Positions 33,892-42,900 of a DNA stretch of 64,000 nucleotides are shown one piece after another. The translations under genes and the position numbers were made by a program. The stretch is from NCBI GenBank assembly GCA_964017065.1, contig OZ024783.1, positions 4,182,816-4,246,815 on the forward strand, written 5' to 3'. The stretch is from Haliclona indistincta (Eukaryota; Porifera; Demospongiae; Haplosclerida; Chalinidae). The number at the start of each line of letters is the position of its first letter. Within the stretch, counting starts at the first letter, position 1. The notes beneath the pieces were generated by a model. The model did no database searches. It was given only the letters and a program-made list of their open reading frames with translations, and was not told the DNA's origin.

Positions 33892-34626
33892 ATATTGTGC
33901 AAAGAAAGAATAGTTCGGGTAAAAAAAAGAATAGCAAGAAAGAAAAAAGAAAGAATAGTTCGGGTAGCAAGAAAGAATAGTTCGGGTAAATAATCCTAGC
34001 TTAAGGTGGCGGTGCGCCAATTTAATGAGATTCATAACTTTGCAAGTATAGCTTTATTTTCTGTACAATGGTACTTTTTACAGGCGTACTCCAGTATGTA
34101 TTTTGTTTTGTCTATCGATAAACATCGATTATCAGTCACGAAGTATTTAGCTAACGTGGAGCAGTGAGCTCACCCAGTAAAGACCGGTTATCTCCAGTTT
34201 GGCTTGCTTGCTCTGGAAAGAACTTCGTTTACAGATGTAACATTCTAGCGTGCACAGACCTATAGAGCAATTTTTCGATACTCCCTTGCTAACCCTGCAA
34301 AACAGCAAGCCTAGACGAGAAAAAATTCTTTAAAAAAAATTCTGAATTGTATTACGGAAATTCACTCAACACGTCTGTGGGCAAGATGCTGCTGCATGCT
34401 GCTGCGTTTGAAGCGTGTCGATCTATTGCTCGACAGTCGAGATAGCAGCCACAGACGCTTCATGTATTATTTCCCCCATACTGTTATGTGAATCGCTGTA
34501 ATTATAAAGACTAGTTATTAATAAAACGCACGTTGCGTGGGTGTTGAACATTAACAAGTGCACCACCACCTTAAGCCAGGATTACCAGAACTATTCTTTC
34601 TTGCTGCCCTTTGCACAATATAATCT
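33887..34626. mobile_element. MITE-like element, ~740 bp
   Basis: The left region has GATAATATTGTGCAAAG, then GAAAGAATAGTTCGGGTA three times, then CCTAGCTTAAGGTGGCGGTGC. The right region is the inverse: GCACCACCACCTTAAG, CCAGAACTATTCTTTCTTGC, CTTTGCACAATATAATC. The triplication is only on the left. No coding capacity is recognised. Confidence 0.65.
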
Positions 34627-34925
34627 ACAGTGTCATGGCTACTACTTGCCCGTTTTATACGAAAAATAGGTGTAGCCACACTCCAATAGCACTTGCCGTA
34701 TTTAGAACAAAATTATTTCGTACTGTGCAATCACGAGAGACCCACATAGGGGTGGGTGGGTTGTGGGGAGGGCGGGATTGGGAAGAGATGGCATTTTTTG
34801 GCGCTCTGGCAAAAGGAGATGTATCTTCTTCCATCGCTCTTGCTAGTAGGGAATTTCTGCCGAAATCATGCCTAGGAAAGATACGTGCTTTTTCGTCATT
34901 GGGTGGAGCTTGCAATGCCCACAAG
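34620..34925 (-). repeat. Dispersed repeat with a conserved short frame, copy 2
   Basis: Inverse copy of 28093-28440; the minus strand encodes LLARAMEEDTSPFARAPKN. See copy 1. Confidence 0.5.
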
Positions 34926-35160
34926 ACGAATGGCGACTTTCTTGGGTGATCAGTGTGACTGAGCAGGCCTTCAACTAACAGTATAAACCAAAATATTTGT
35001 AATCCTGATGTTAGGGCAATCCACCCCTAATCACCAATATAATCCTTCGCTGTCAGTTTCATCCGAAACTGATTTTAAATGACATTTACAACACTTCGAG
35101 TTGATTTTCAACAACTTTGGAGCATTTCCAGCAAGATTTACAATTTTTGATGAAAACTCA

Positions 35161-35768
35161 TTAACCCTTTAACCCCTAATGACGCCTTTTGGCGTCATAA
35201 TTGACTCCACCTACTCTAGACATCATAACTAGTGTGAAAAGTGCTCTAGAAAGGTCAAATCAAGTTTAATTGCAAATTAACTGAAAAAACCCACTGTTTT
35301 TCGACGCGCCCTCCCCACCAAACCATATAGAATACAGGACGGGGGGATTTTTAAAGGGGGGTGTCCCCCCTTTAACCCGGGGTTCGAAGGGGCGGAGCCC
35401 CTCGCCGCTTTCCGCATTTTTGGGGCTTCAGGGTGCCCGGAAATGCATACTTTGGCATAGAATATGGTCTAAACTGTGCTGTTTGCTCACCTGGACACCA
35501 CCAGGTTTTTGTATCAGTCACCAGGGCTAAAGGAAGACCAAAATTGGCTGAAAAATGACGAGGACGCAGCACTTAAGCGGCTTCAGTTCCGAAGTGGGAG
35601 TGGCCAACTCAGACTTTAGTACATGGTCGTAAACTTTGACATGCCAGGAAAAAACAGTGCTAGTTTGGAACAGCTAGCGTACTGCATGGTGTAGAAAATC
35701 GCAAGACAAACTGTCAGCTTAGAGGAAGTCAAATTTTCGTCAAAATAATTCAGTAATTAAAGGGTTAA
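35161..35768. mobile_element. piggyBac-like MITE with TTAA target sites
   Basis: The ends are TTAA-CCCTTTAA and TTAAAGGG-TTAA. A TTAA duplication and CCCTTT termini are the piggyBac pattern. The subterminal ATGACGCCTTTTGGCGTCAT is itself palindromic. Length 608 bp including the TTAA sites; no transposase. Confidence 0.7.
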
Positions 35769-36060
35769 AGCGTCAACCATGATAGAGCATAAACCGTGTT
35801 CAATCTGAATAAACCTTCCAAATAAGGCATATTCCGCTTTTGTGGTTGTTGCATGGAGTGACAAAACCGCTGTAGTTTGCTCAGCAAATACCACGCTACA
35901 TAAATTTTTAAAATTAGAAATGCTATTAAAAGTAACAAGCAATCGTCATGAGAGTGCTATGAAATATTTACCTGTGATAGAGCGTGTTTTGCTAACAGCA
36001 TGAACGAGACATCTTTGATCCAACGTGCCTTGACGACTGAATATGGACGGTTCCCAACAG
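35769..36060 (-). repeat. Dispersed repeat family R, copy 1 (inverse)
   Basis: The reverse complement matches 47110-47490 and 63530-63960: shared blocks GTCAAGGCACGTTGGATCAA, CATGCTGTTAGCAAAACACG, and the AAACTACAGCGGTTTTGTCA stretch. No conserved frame. Confidence 0.65.
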
Positions 36061-36494
36061 CAACAGTTAACTGCCTGAATCATGTGAATGAGACAGGGAG
36101 ATCTAGTAAAGACTGATGAGAGATCATGATATAGCAGGCTATGTCATGATGCAGAAGTACAGATCTACACTCACCGTATTTAGCAATCGAAGTTAAAATC
36201 GAACCTAAGGTCAAACTGTCGCGATCAGTTTGAGGCTTTTTAATCTTGATCTGAAGAAATTGTTACATGCAGGATATACTCTTCAGAAAATATACTCAAA
36301 CTCACCGCCTCTAGTGGCGCAAGCTGATGTAGTCAGTGCGCGCAACCACCTCAGAGCTAGCGACGCGTGTGAAAGTCTTCACCGACTAGGTTATCCAGTT
36401 GCTTGGGCTGAAAGCCTGAAACATGGAATTTCCCGCAACCCACACAGATAAAAGAAATTCATACTTTGCACATAACTAGTTACTACAACTGTTA
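36061..36494. other. Downstream spacer of the aldo/keto reductase gene
   Basis: No gene or repeat recognised. No clear AATAAA was found just after the reductase stop. Confidence 0.35.
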
Positions 36495-38712
36495 TCATTG
36501 CTCTGTCTTCATAGCTTGCCAGTACTCCTTCAATTCCACCCCCTCCCAGTGTCTCTGGGGGAGGAGCTGAAAGAAACTTTTCTCAATCTCCTCCTGCACT
36601 TCTCGTTCCTTCTCTGTCAGTGGTCTCAGTACTGCATCAACGTTAGTATCCACCATTGTAGTATCCATCATACTGACCAGAGTGGTCACTGCCTGCAGAG
36701 CAGTACATAATGATACATTGTACCATAGAGCATGTTTCTTTTGCGTATGTGCGTTAAAATTTGCGAACCGGTACATTTGGTAAAGTGCTTGTTAACATCG
36801 TGCTGATTTTAAATTATGCTGCAACCAGCAGAAGATACTCGCAGCAATTTTATTGTGGCTTCATAAAGATGACCATATCGAAACCAATATTTTAAAATAC
36901 ACTTATATTTAAGTACTTTAGGCAGGGGGTCCCACAAAGAATAGTTTCTGACACGAGGCCCAAAAGTGGGTGGGTCAGAGGCAAATTTTCAAAATTGGTC
37001 ACTTTGTGTAAAATTTAGTCATGACAATTAAATTACACTTTAAGAACTTTAAAGGTATTTTAACTGCTTTACAGTTAACTACCAGCTAACTATACTTCTT
37101 ACCAACATGTCTGTAACCAAAAATTATGAAAAATAGTAATTATCTGTATACAAACAGTAATACAATAATAATAATCTGATAATAATAGTACTGACGTGTA
37201 CAATCTGGTAATAATCAATAATTATACATGTAAGCAATGTTGATAAGAAGTGAGGTTTGGTTTGACAAATTGACAGCATGCAATATTGTTAAAGTCAGGA
37301 GCTAGGCCGACCTGAACCTTTGCCTTTTGAAATTTGCCAACCGATCGTGAAAGGGTGTGGTCGGCCAATAATGATGAATTCAAATTTATAATAATAATAA
37401 GCATTAATGAATATGTAATTACACGACGTAATATGACGTGTTATGACATATTATGACGTAATATGACACAGTGGGTGGGTGGGTAGAGCAGCAATGTAAA
37501 AAACTGGCCTGGTGTCGTAGATTTTAGCAACTGGGACCCCCCGACTTTAGGCTGTTTTTTTCACGGTATAAAAGTTTCTTTTTAAAATTTGACAAGACAA
37601 ACATTTGCTATTTTTATAAAGCATACAAAAATTGTGTTGCAATAAATTTGTGCGAGCTTTTTTCGTGATTTGAAAATTTAAATACAAGACCACTACAATG
37701 AGAAATATTGTGTGCTTCTTATACCTCATCAAAGCTGGCTGCATAATTGTGAGCAAGACGAGTGATATCCACTCCTTGCTCAGTGCAGTATTTCACAGCT
37801 TCAGCACAAGCCTTCTTCACATCAGCTCCAGCTGGGTGCCAGTCTAGATGACCCCGTGGAGTAAGCAAGCCCATACTAACAGCGCAGGCGTTGATCAGAG
37901 GGATTCCATGAGACTTGAAGAACTCAAAATGGTCGATGAGAGAAGAGTCATTGAGGGAGAGTCTAGCATATGAGAGTACAGAGTCAATCTTCACGTTGCT
38001 TCTAGTGATGATCTCTCTCAGTGGTTGCAGTGGGTATCCTGTGATACCAATGTATCGACACAATCCTCTCTCCTTCAGTCTCTGGACAGCAGGAAGAGTC
38101 TCATTCACTATCATATCAACTGATGATGCAAACTCAACATCATGGATCTGCAAGAGATCGACTTCGTCCATTTGTAGACGCTTCAAGCTCTCCTCGGCCG
38201 ATCTAGTAACCGTCTCAGCTCGGAAGTCAAATCTTTTGCGAAGATCTAACTCATATCGGCCAACCTTGGTTGCTATGTAGTACTTGTCTCTCGGAATGTC
38301 CCTGAGTGCTCTGCCTAAGAAGACTTCCGATGCTCCTTGACCGTACCAGTAAGCTGTGTCGATGTAGTTGATGCCTCTGTCAAATACAGCGTGACTGCAG
38401 AAACAGACAATCAGATGAAGCTACCAAAGCTACCACATTCATGCCAACAACAAAATCTGAATTTCACACATACATTTGGACGAGATCAGAACTAAGTTTC
38501 TGAGATTCAATTCTGGGAACACATGCACGTGATAAAAGGGTATGGTAGGAGTGGATTGGTCTATACTAGATTATAACGTACTTCAACGATCGCTTTGCCT
38601 CTGTTTCGTTCAAATCACCGTAGACGTTTCCGTATCCCGATCCTCCTAAACTGATAATGGACAGACGCAGTCCCGTCTTCCCCAGCTGTCTGTAGCGCAT
38701 AGGAAGGCTCAT
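36495..38712 (-). CDS. L-galactose-dehydrogenase-like aldo/keto reductase
   Basis: Three exons join in frame: 38712-38582, 38394-37725 and 36692-36495, giving 332 residues, a normal length for the family. The (beta/alpha)8 NADP-dependent oxidoreductase has its catalytic tetrad visible: Asp56 and Tyr61 in YIDTAYWYG, Lys87 in IATKVGRY, His128 in LLQIHDVEF. The DFRAETVTRSAEESLKRLQ and GLCRYIGITGYPLQPL blocks match plant and animal L-galactose dehydrogenase-like proteins. In plants that enzyme oxidises L-galactose in ascorbate synthesis; the substrate here is unknown. The N-terminal MRYRQLGKTGLRLS is typical. Intron 2 (1 kb) contains a Mutator-like MITE. A decayed copy lies at 13016-14525. The gene is divergent from the 38939 gene, starts 227 bp apart. 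Confidence 0.9.
36924..37543. mobile_element. Mutator-like MITE, 620 bp, 9-bp target duplication
   Basis: The ends AGGGGGTCCCA and TGGGACCCCCCG are inverted, with GGGTGGGTGGG subterminal blocks on both sides. The 9-bp direct repeat ACTTTAGGC flanks it exactly (36915-36923 and 37544-37552). It sits within intron 2 of the aldo/keto reductase gene. Elements at 6803, 8998 and 27650 have related ends. Confidence 0.85.
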
Positions 38713-38938
38713 GACGACAAAATAGCCCAGCTAGCGTGCCTAGAAGTTGGAGCAAAGCAGTTGCTGCAAGAAAGTGGGCGTGGCTCAAACAAGAAAAATG
38801 CGCATGCGTCATCACTTGAATTTGACTTCGCGAGCATCAACAACTTTCATGACGATCAGAGGACAAACAAACAAACACTCGCTGTTTCCTGCAATCGTTT
38901 GGTTCTCTCTGGTCGTGTTTACTGTGAGTTGAAGGTTC

Positions 38939-41543
38939 ATGTCGGAGAAGTCTGTCGTCGAGTTGTCCGGTGAAGAATGGGCTTCGCTTCCTCAGACAGC
39001 TGCTGCCCGTTCAAGTGACTCCCTCTCACGTGCGAGCAGTGGTTTTGTCCCTCGGGTGTCCAGCGAGGTAGCTACTGGGTCTAGAACCGTGGGTGTGGAT
39101 GGACAAGAGCCACCATTAAAAGCAGAACTCAACACTACTTACTCAACTCCCTCACTCGGCGCCCAGACTGGTCTTGGCGCCATTTCTAGCTCTAAACAAA
39201 ACTGTCCCACTGCCAAAGTTGCTCCCATTGTTGAAATACCTTCAAGAAGACCTCGTGGTAGTGGTAAACTGCCTCTAACCGCCCTCAGTCCTAAACTAAG
39301 CCGGCACATTGGTTTTACCGATACTGGGATCGACAAGTTGTCGTGGGACAGCGATGAAGAGAAGAGACGATTGAAGCAGATGGCGGCAGGAAGGTTACTG
39401 AGAGAGACTCATTCACCGGGGAGGAGGAGTGAGGATGTTACTGAGAAACTGCGTAGCTTGATAAGTTGCTTGGAAGAGAAGAGCAACATCATTGAAAGGT
39501 GAGTGAGAAAGTTAGACAATGGTTCATTATTACTCTTCCTTTCTTCCATCTCTCCCTCCTCTCTCTCTTTCTATCTCCCTCTCTCTCCCTCCCTCTCTCC
39601 CTCCGTCTCTCTCCCTCCCTCCCTTCCTCCCTCTCTCTCCCTCCCTCCCTTCCTCCCTCTCTCTCCCTCCCTCTCTCCCTCCCTCTNNNNNNNNNNNNNN
39701 NNNNNNNNNNNNNNNNNNNNNNNNNNNNNNNNNNNNNNNNNNNNNNNNNNNNNNNNNNNNNNNNNNNNNNNNNNNNNNNNNNNNNNNNNNNNNNNNNNNN
39801 NNNNNNNNNNNNNNNNNNNNNNNNNNNNNNNNNNNNNNNNNNNNNNNNNNNNNNNNNNNNNNNNNNNNNNNNNNNNNNNNNNNNNNGTCTTTGGAGGACG
39901 CAGTCCGATGAAGTATATTGACAGTTATAAAGTAAACTTTTGGAAGCTGTCTTTGGAGGACGCAGTCCGATGAAGTAATTGACAGTTATAAATAACTTTT
40001 GGAAGCTGTCTTTGGAGGACGCAGTCCGATGAAGTAATTGACAGTTATAAATAACTTTTGGAAGCTGTCTTTGGAGGACGCAGTCCGATGAAGTAATTGA
40101 CAGTTATGTAGGAAGCTGTCTTTGGAGGACGCAGTCCGATGAAGTGATTGACGTTTGTAAAAGGTTTGGAAAGGGGATTTCGCTTTTGTTGCACGTCTCC
40201 GAAAGCCGCTGATGTAGGGATAGTTGGTACTTCAGTGTTCCCTGGGCGTGGCTCATATCTTGTGAGGTGTGGCTCATATCTGCTGTGCTCACATGTGGGT
40301 GTGTCGGCGAAGCAGGCGTGGCTCAAAGTGCAAGCCCATCCCGTCTTGTTTCCTTACTTTTGCAAGCGCTATCTAGTCTTGTTTCTGCTAGCATCATCCC
40401 ATCTTGTTCCCTTACTTTTGCAAGCGTCGTCTCATCTTGTTCTCAACAGCTTGTGTACGTGGTAACTGATTATTATTAACACTACTGTCATAATAATTAT
40501 TAGTACATGTAGTTACATTTTGTTTTTTTACATTTATGACTACATGTAGTTACATTTTGTTTTTTTTACATGAACTCCCTCCCTGGTCTTCATTACTTTT
40601 CCTCTTTGGTGGACGAGGAGGTGGTGAAGGGGAAGGAGGTGGGGGGGGAGGAGGAGGACGAGGAGGCAGCGGAGGAGCAAGAGGAACTGCTACTTCAGGG
40701 GGCGGAGTATCTGGCCTATAGGCAAGCATCCTCTGTATAACAACAAAGTTTAATGTGCTTTTTTGAATTCTCTCAGCTTACCATTCTGGCATGATAAGCG
40801 TCTTCCAGATTATCCGTGTAGTCGTCCATGTGTCGATGGAGGACGGTGTAGGTATTACGGGCATACACTCCAGTTGCTGCTTATGATAATAACAAATCTC
40901 AAAACCACAGATTTATACCAAGCTCACTCACATGGTGCTGCCATTTTCGTACGACCTTTAGCGCTTAATTATTATTCATAGATTAAGGAGTCACATGTTT
41001 CAATTGACCTTTTTAGTATTAATGATGTCATTGTGCACACCCATAATTTGATAAAACATGTACACTCAGGCGTCATTCGATTTTGTCATCCCTACACTCT
41101 TTTTTGTTTTTAAACTTTTTTTGGTTACTTTAAATACTATAGTGAAAATGCTGACTCTGGAGGTTCAACTAACAGCAGGTATATTTACTCTTGGTACAAG
41201 CGATCACTGCTGCTGAATGAAATTTTCTCACATGCAGGATAATGAAATGTACAGAAGTGTGGGTTTCTAAGAACAGATGTGTTAATTCTAAAAAGAGACG
41301 ACCAAAGTGGAGTAGAGCTTGTTACATGTGTGAGAAAGTAAGTTATTATAAATAATTATTATGCATGTAGTATACTATTGTTACTGTTATAATTTGCAGT
41401 GGTATGGAAGTGATATTGATGGACACGGTGGCATTTATATGGACCGTAAGGATCACGAGAAAAGGACATGTAGACATAAACAGTATAGCTATGACACAGA
41501 TGAAGATGACACCATCTGGGACATTTCTTTTCCAGACCACTGA
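38939..41543 (+). CDS. Unrecognised 279-residue protein, four exons, with C-terminal Cys/His-rich segment
   Basis: Exons 38939-39498, 41143-41178, 41238-41337 and 41400-41543 join in frame with good GT-AG sites (GAAAG|GTGAGT donor, CTATAG acceptor). I do not recognise the protein. Residues 1-150 are Ser/Pro/Gly-rich and probably disordered. A charged stretch follows (DKLSWDSDEEKRRLKQMAAG), then a short helix ending SLISCLEEKSNIIE. The C-terminal part has Cys and His pairs (KCTEVW, ACYMCEKWYG, DRKDHEKRTCRHKQ) that could bind zinc, and an acidic end. Intron 1 is 1.6 kb and holds a microsatellite, an assembly gap, a minisatellite and a candidate nested gene. The start is the first ATG of the open frame; divergent from the reductase. 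Exon joining by phase is the main support. Confidence 0.7.
39545..39686. repeat. CT-rich microsatellite (CTCC/CTCT)n
   Basis: Near-pure pyrimidine tract of CTCTCTCC and CCTCCCTC words, ending at the N run. It probably caused the assembly gap. Confidence 0.9.
39687..39886. other. Assembly gap, 200 N
   Basis: Unknown bases; the round length suggests a placeholder gap. Intron 1 of the surrounding gene may therefore be longer or shorter than shown. Confidence 0.98.
39887..40160. repeat. Minisatellite, 59-bp unit, inverse orientation
   Basis: Units start at 39887, 39949, 40008, 40067 and 40118 (spacing 62, 59, 59 and 51 bp), each with GTCTTTGGAGGACGCAGTCC and GATGAAGTAATTGAC. Each unit has a small GGAC-GCA-GTCC hairpin. 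Same family as the blocks at 29337 and 32225. Confidence 0.88.
40200..41110. mobile_element. Member of the CCCTACATCAGCGGCTT element family, partial
   Basis: AAGCCGCTGATGTAGGGATA at 40203 is followed by CATCCCATCTTGTTCC/TTACTTTTGCAAGC repeats, as in the arm at 32402-32600. A TCATCCCTACACTC block appears only at 41083. The candidate small minus-strand gene lies between these blocks, so the element may have been split or may carry it. Confidence 0.5.
40550..40944 (-). CDS. Candidate small proline-rich protein (97 residues), nested in an intron
   Basis: Three exons (40944-40932, 40879-40782, 40732-40550) join in phase. Intron 1 starts GTGAGT and ends AAG; intron 2 starts GTAAGC and ends CAG. 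The product starts MAAPSATGVYARNTYTVLHR, continues with a helical acidic/aromatic segment (HMDDYTDNLEDAYHARM), then a proline-rich run (PLPPRPPPPPPPPSPSPPPR), and ends in basic residues resembling a nuclear signal (PKRKSN...CKKNKM). I do not recognise it. It lies antisense in intron 1 of the 279-residue gene and between pieces of a repeat element, so it may be transposon cargo. No codon-level test was possible. Confidence 0.45.
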
Positions 41544-41611
41544 CGACTAATTGTAACATTCCAGGAATTGATTATTACATGTACTACATGTCGGCATCAG
41601 TTTTAATGATA

Positions 41612-42807
41612 TTAATTACAATCAGCAATGTCAGTATCAGTAGAAATAATGGTTGTCTCGATTTCCTCATGCTCAGTCATCATTCTCAGTTCACTTGCTG
41701 ATGGAACAGTGGGATACAAACCGTAGTCATGTTGCTCATCACGTGCCATGAGCTCAAGAAAGTCCTCTTCTGTTGGTTCTCCAGATGAGTATGCTTCTGC
41801 CAACCATTTGCGGAATCCTGAAAAAAAGTTTTTGCTGTGTTCAGCATCCGGAATGACCCGAACATAGAGACGCTGGAATAATTTATTGTTACAAAATTAA
41901 TATCATTCATTTTCACTTACCAAAGCAGCAAGGTGTCTTGTATAAGTTTGTTTGAAAGAGAATGGCGCATTGTAATATTTGATTAAGTCATCAGCAAGAC
42001 AGCTGGTGGTCTTGTACTTAGCGTTAACCCATGGAGCACGACCATATATCTACAAAAGTGCATGTGAACAGTGATTTAAACATTAACTACTTACACGTCG
42101 CCTCTCCTCAGCACGAAATGTTGTCATCAATTCCTTGCACTTGCTTGAAGCAAGGTCACATTTGTACTTCTCTGATTCTCCTAACACTGTCTGCAAAATT
42201 TCCTATACATGCAAAGAATGAATTTTTTCTCAATAATTTATTTAAAACCAAAATTTACCACCAGTTTCTCCTCGTTCAGCTCACGAGTGAATGAGCTCAC
42301 AAAGGCTTTTGCAACTTCAGCTCTGAGAGGCTTCTATTATATTATAATGTATTATGCCAAATAAAAAATTCATTCACTGACTTCAAGATGTGCGTCCTTT
42401 AAATTGAACCTTCCTCTATCACCTTCAGTTAACTTGTTGAGGATGCTTTCTACCTGCCTTGCCAGGCTAGATACACTTTCTTGCAGCTTTTGCAGCTGCC
42501 TGCAATTTGCTTGCCCGTTCATGTAGCAACGCTGTACCATAACTCCCAGGTCTTGAGGCACCGCATTAAGCCCAACAGATGAATCCGACTCGTCTTGCGA
42601 ACTGCTGGAACTATTTTGGACGCTTTCAGGGCGAGAATATGGGCCTACCCTAGGCGAATCAAGCCTGGTGACTCCTACAATCAGAGAAAGTTTACCTAAC
42701 TCGAGCAAAAGTAAACAGTTATTATAGTATTATCATAGCAACTAGCCTCTTCTTTGCAGAGAACCCCGGCCTCTAGGATGATAAACGTAGGGAGAAGAAG
42801 AAGCCAT
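41612..42807 (-). CDS. Unrecognised coiled-coil protein, about six exons, next to the transposase gene
   Basis: The start is ATG at 42807 (MASSSPYVYHPRGRGS). Exon 2 (about 42680 to 42384) has a Ser-rich stretch and a helical heptad segment (LQKLQESVSSLARQVESILNKL). Further exons read KPLRAEVAKAFVSSFTRELN, EILQTVLGESEKYKCDLASS, IYGRAPWVNAKYKTTSCLAD and RLYVRVIPDAEHSKNFFSGF, ending in an acidic tail and TAA at 41612. The intron after exon 1 needs a GC-AG boundary (AGAG|GCTAG), the weakest part. The gene ends 68 bp from the end of the 279-residue gene and starts 93 bp from the divergent transposase start. It may be a companion ORF of the transposon or a host gene. Function unknown. Confidence 0.6.
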
Positions 42808-42900
42808 GCTCACAAGAGAAATAATCACTCCACGTGTCGGTGAAATCTGGACCAATTATTAAAATTAATTTATAATCATTAGCACGTGTTTTGCTCTGTG
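42808..42900. promoter_or_regulatory. Likely bidirectional promoter
   Basis: 93 bp separate the two divergent start codons; AT-rich with CACGTG-like sites (CCACGTGTCGG, AGCACGTGTT). Promoter activity is inferred from position only. Confidence 0.4.

Noticed and set aside
35372..35572. GGTTCGAA sequence resembling a tRNA T-loop at about 35382
   Set aside because: No acceptor or anticodon arm can be folded around it; it lies in a piggyBac-like MITE.
39499..39921. Long Ser/Leu/Pro frames through the CT microsatellite and N run
   Set aside because: Low-complexity translation of a pyrimidine repeat plus undefined bases.
39887..40160. Minisatellite unit as a self-cleaving hammerhead ribozyme
   Set aside because: GATGA is present, but the full CUGAUGA and GAAA core with a matching stem is not seen; only a small GGAC-GCA-GTCC hairpin forms.
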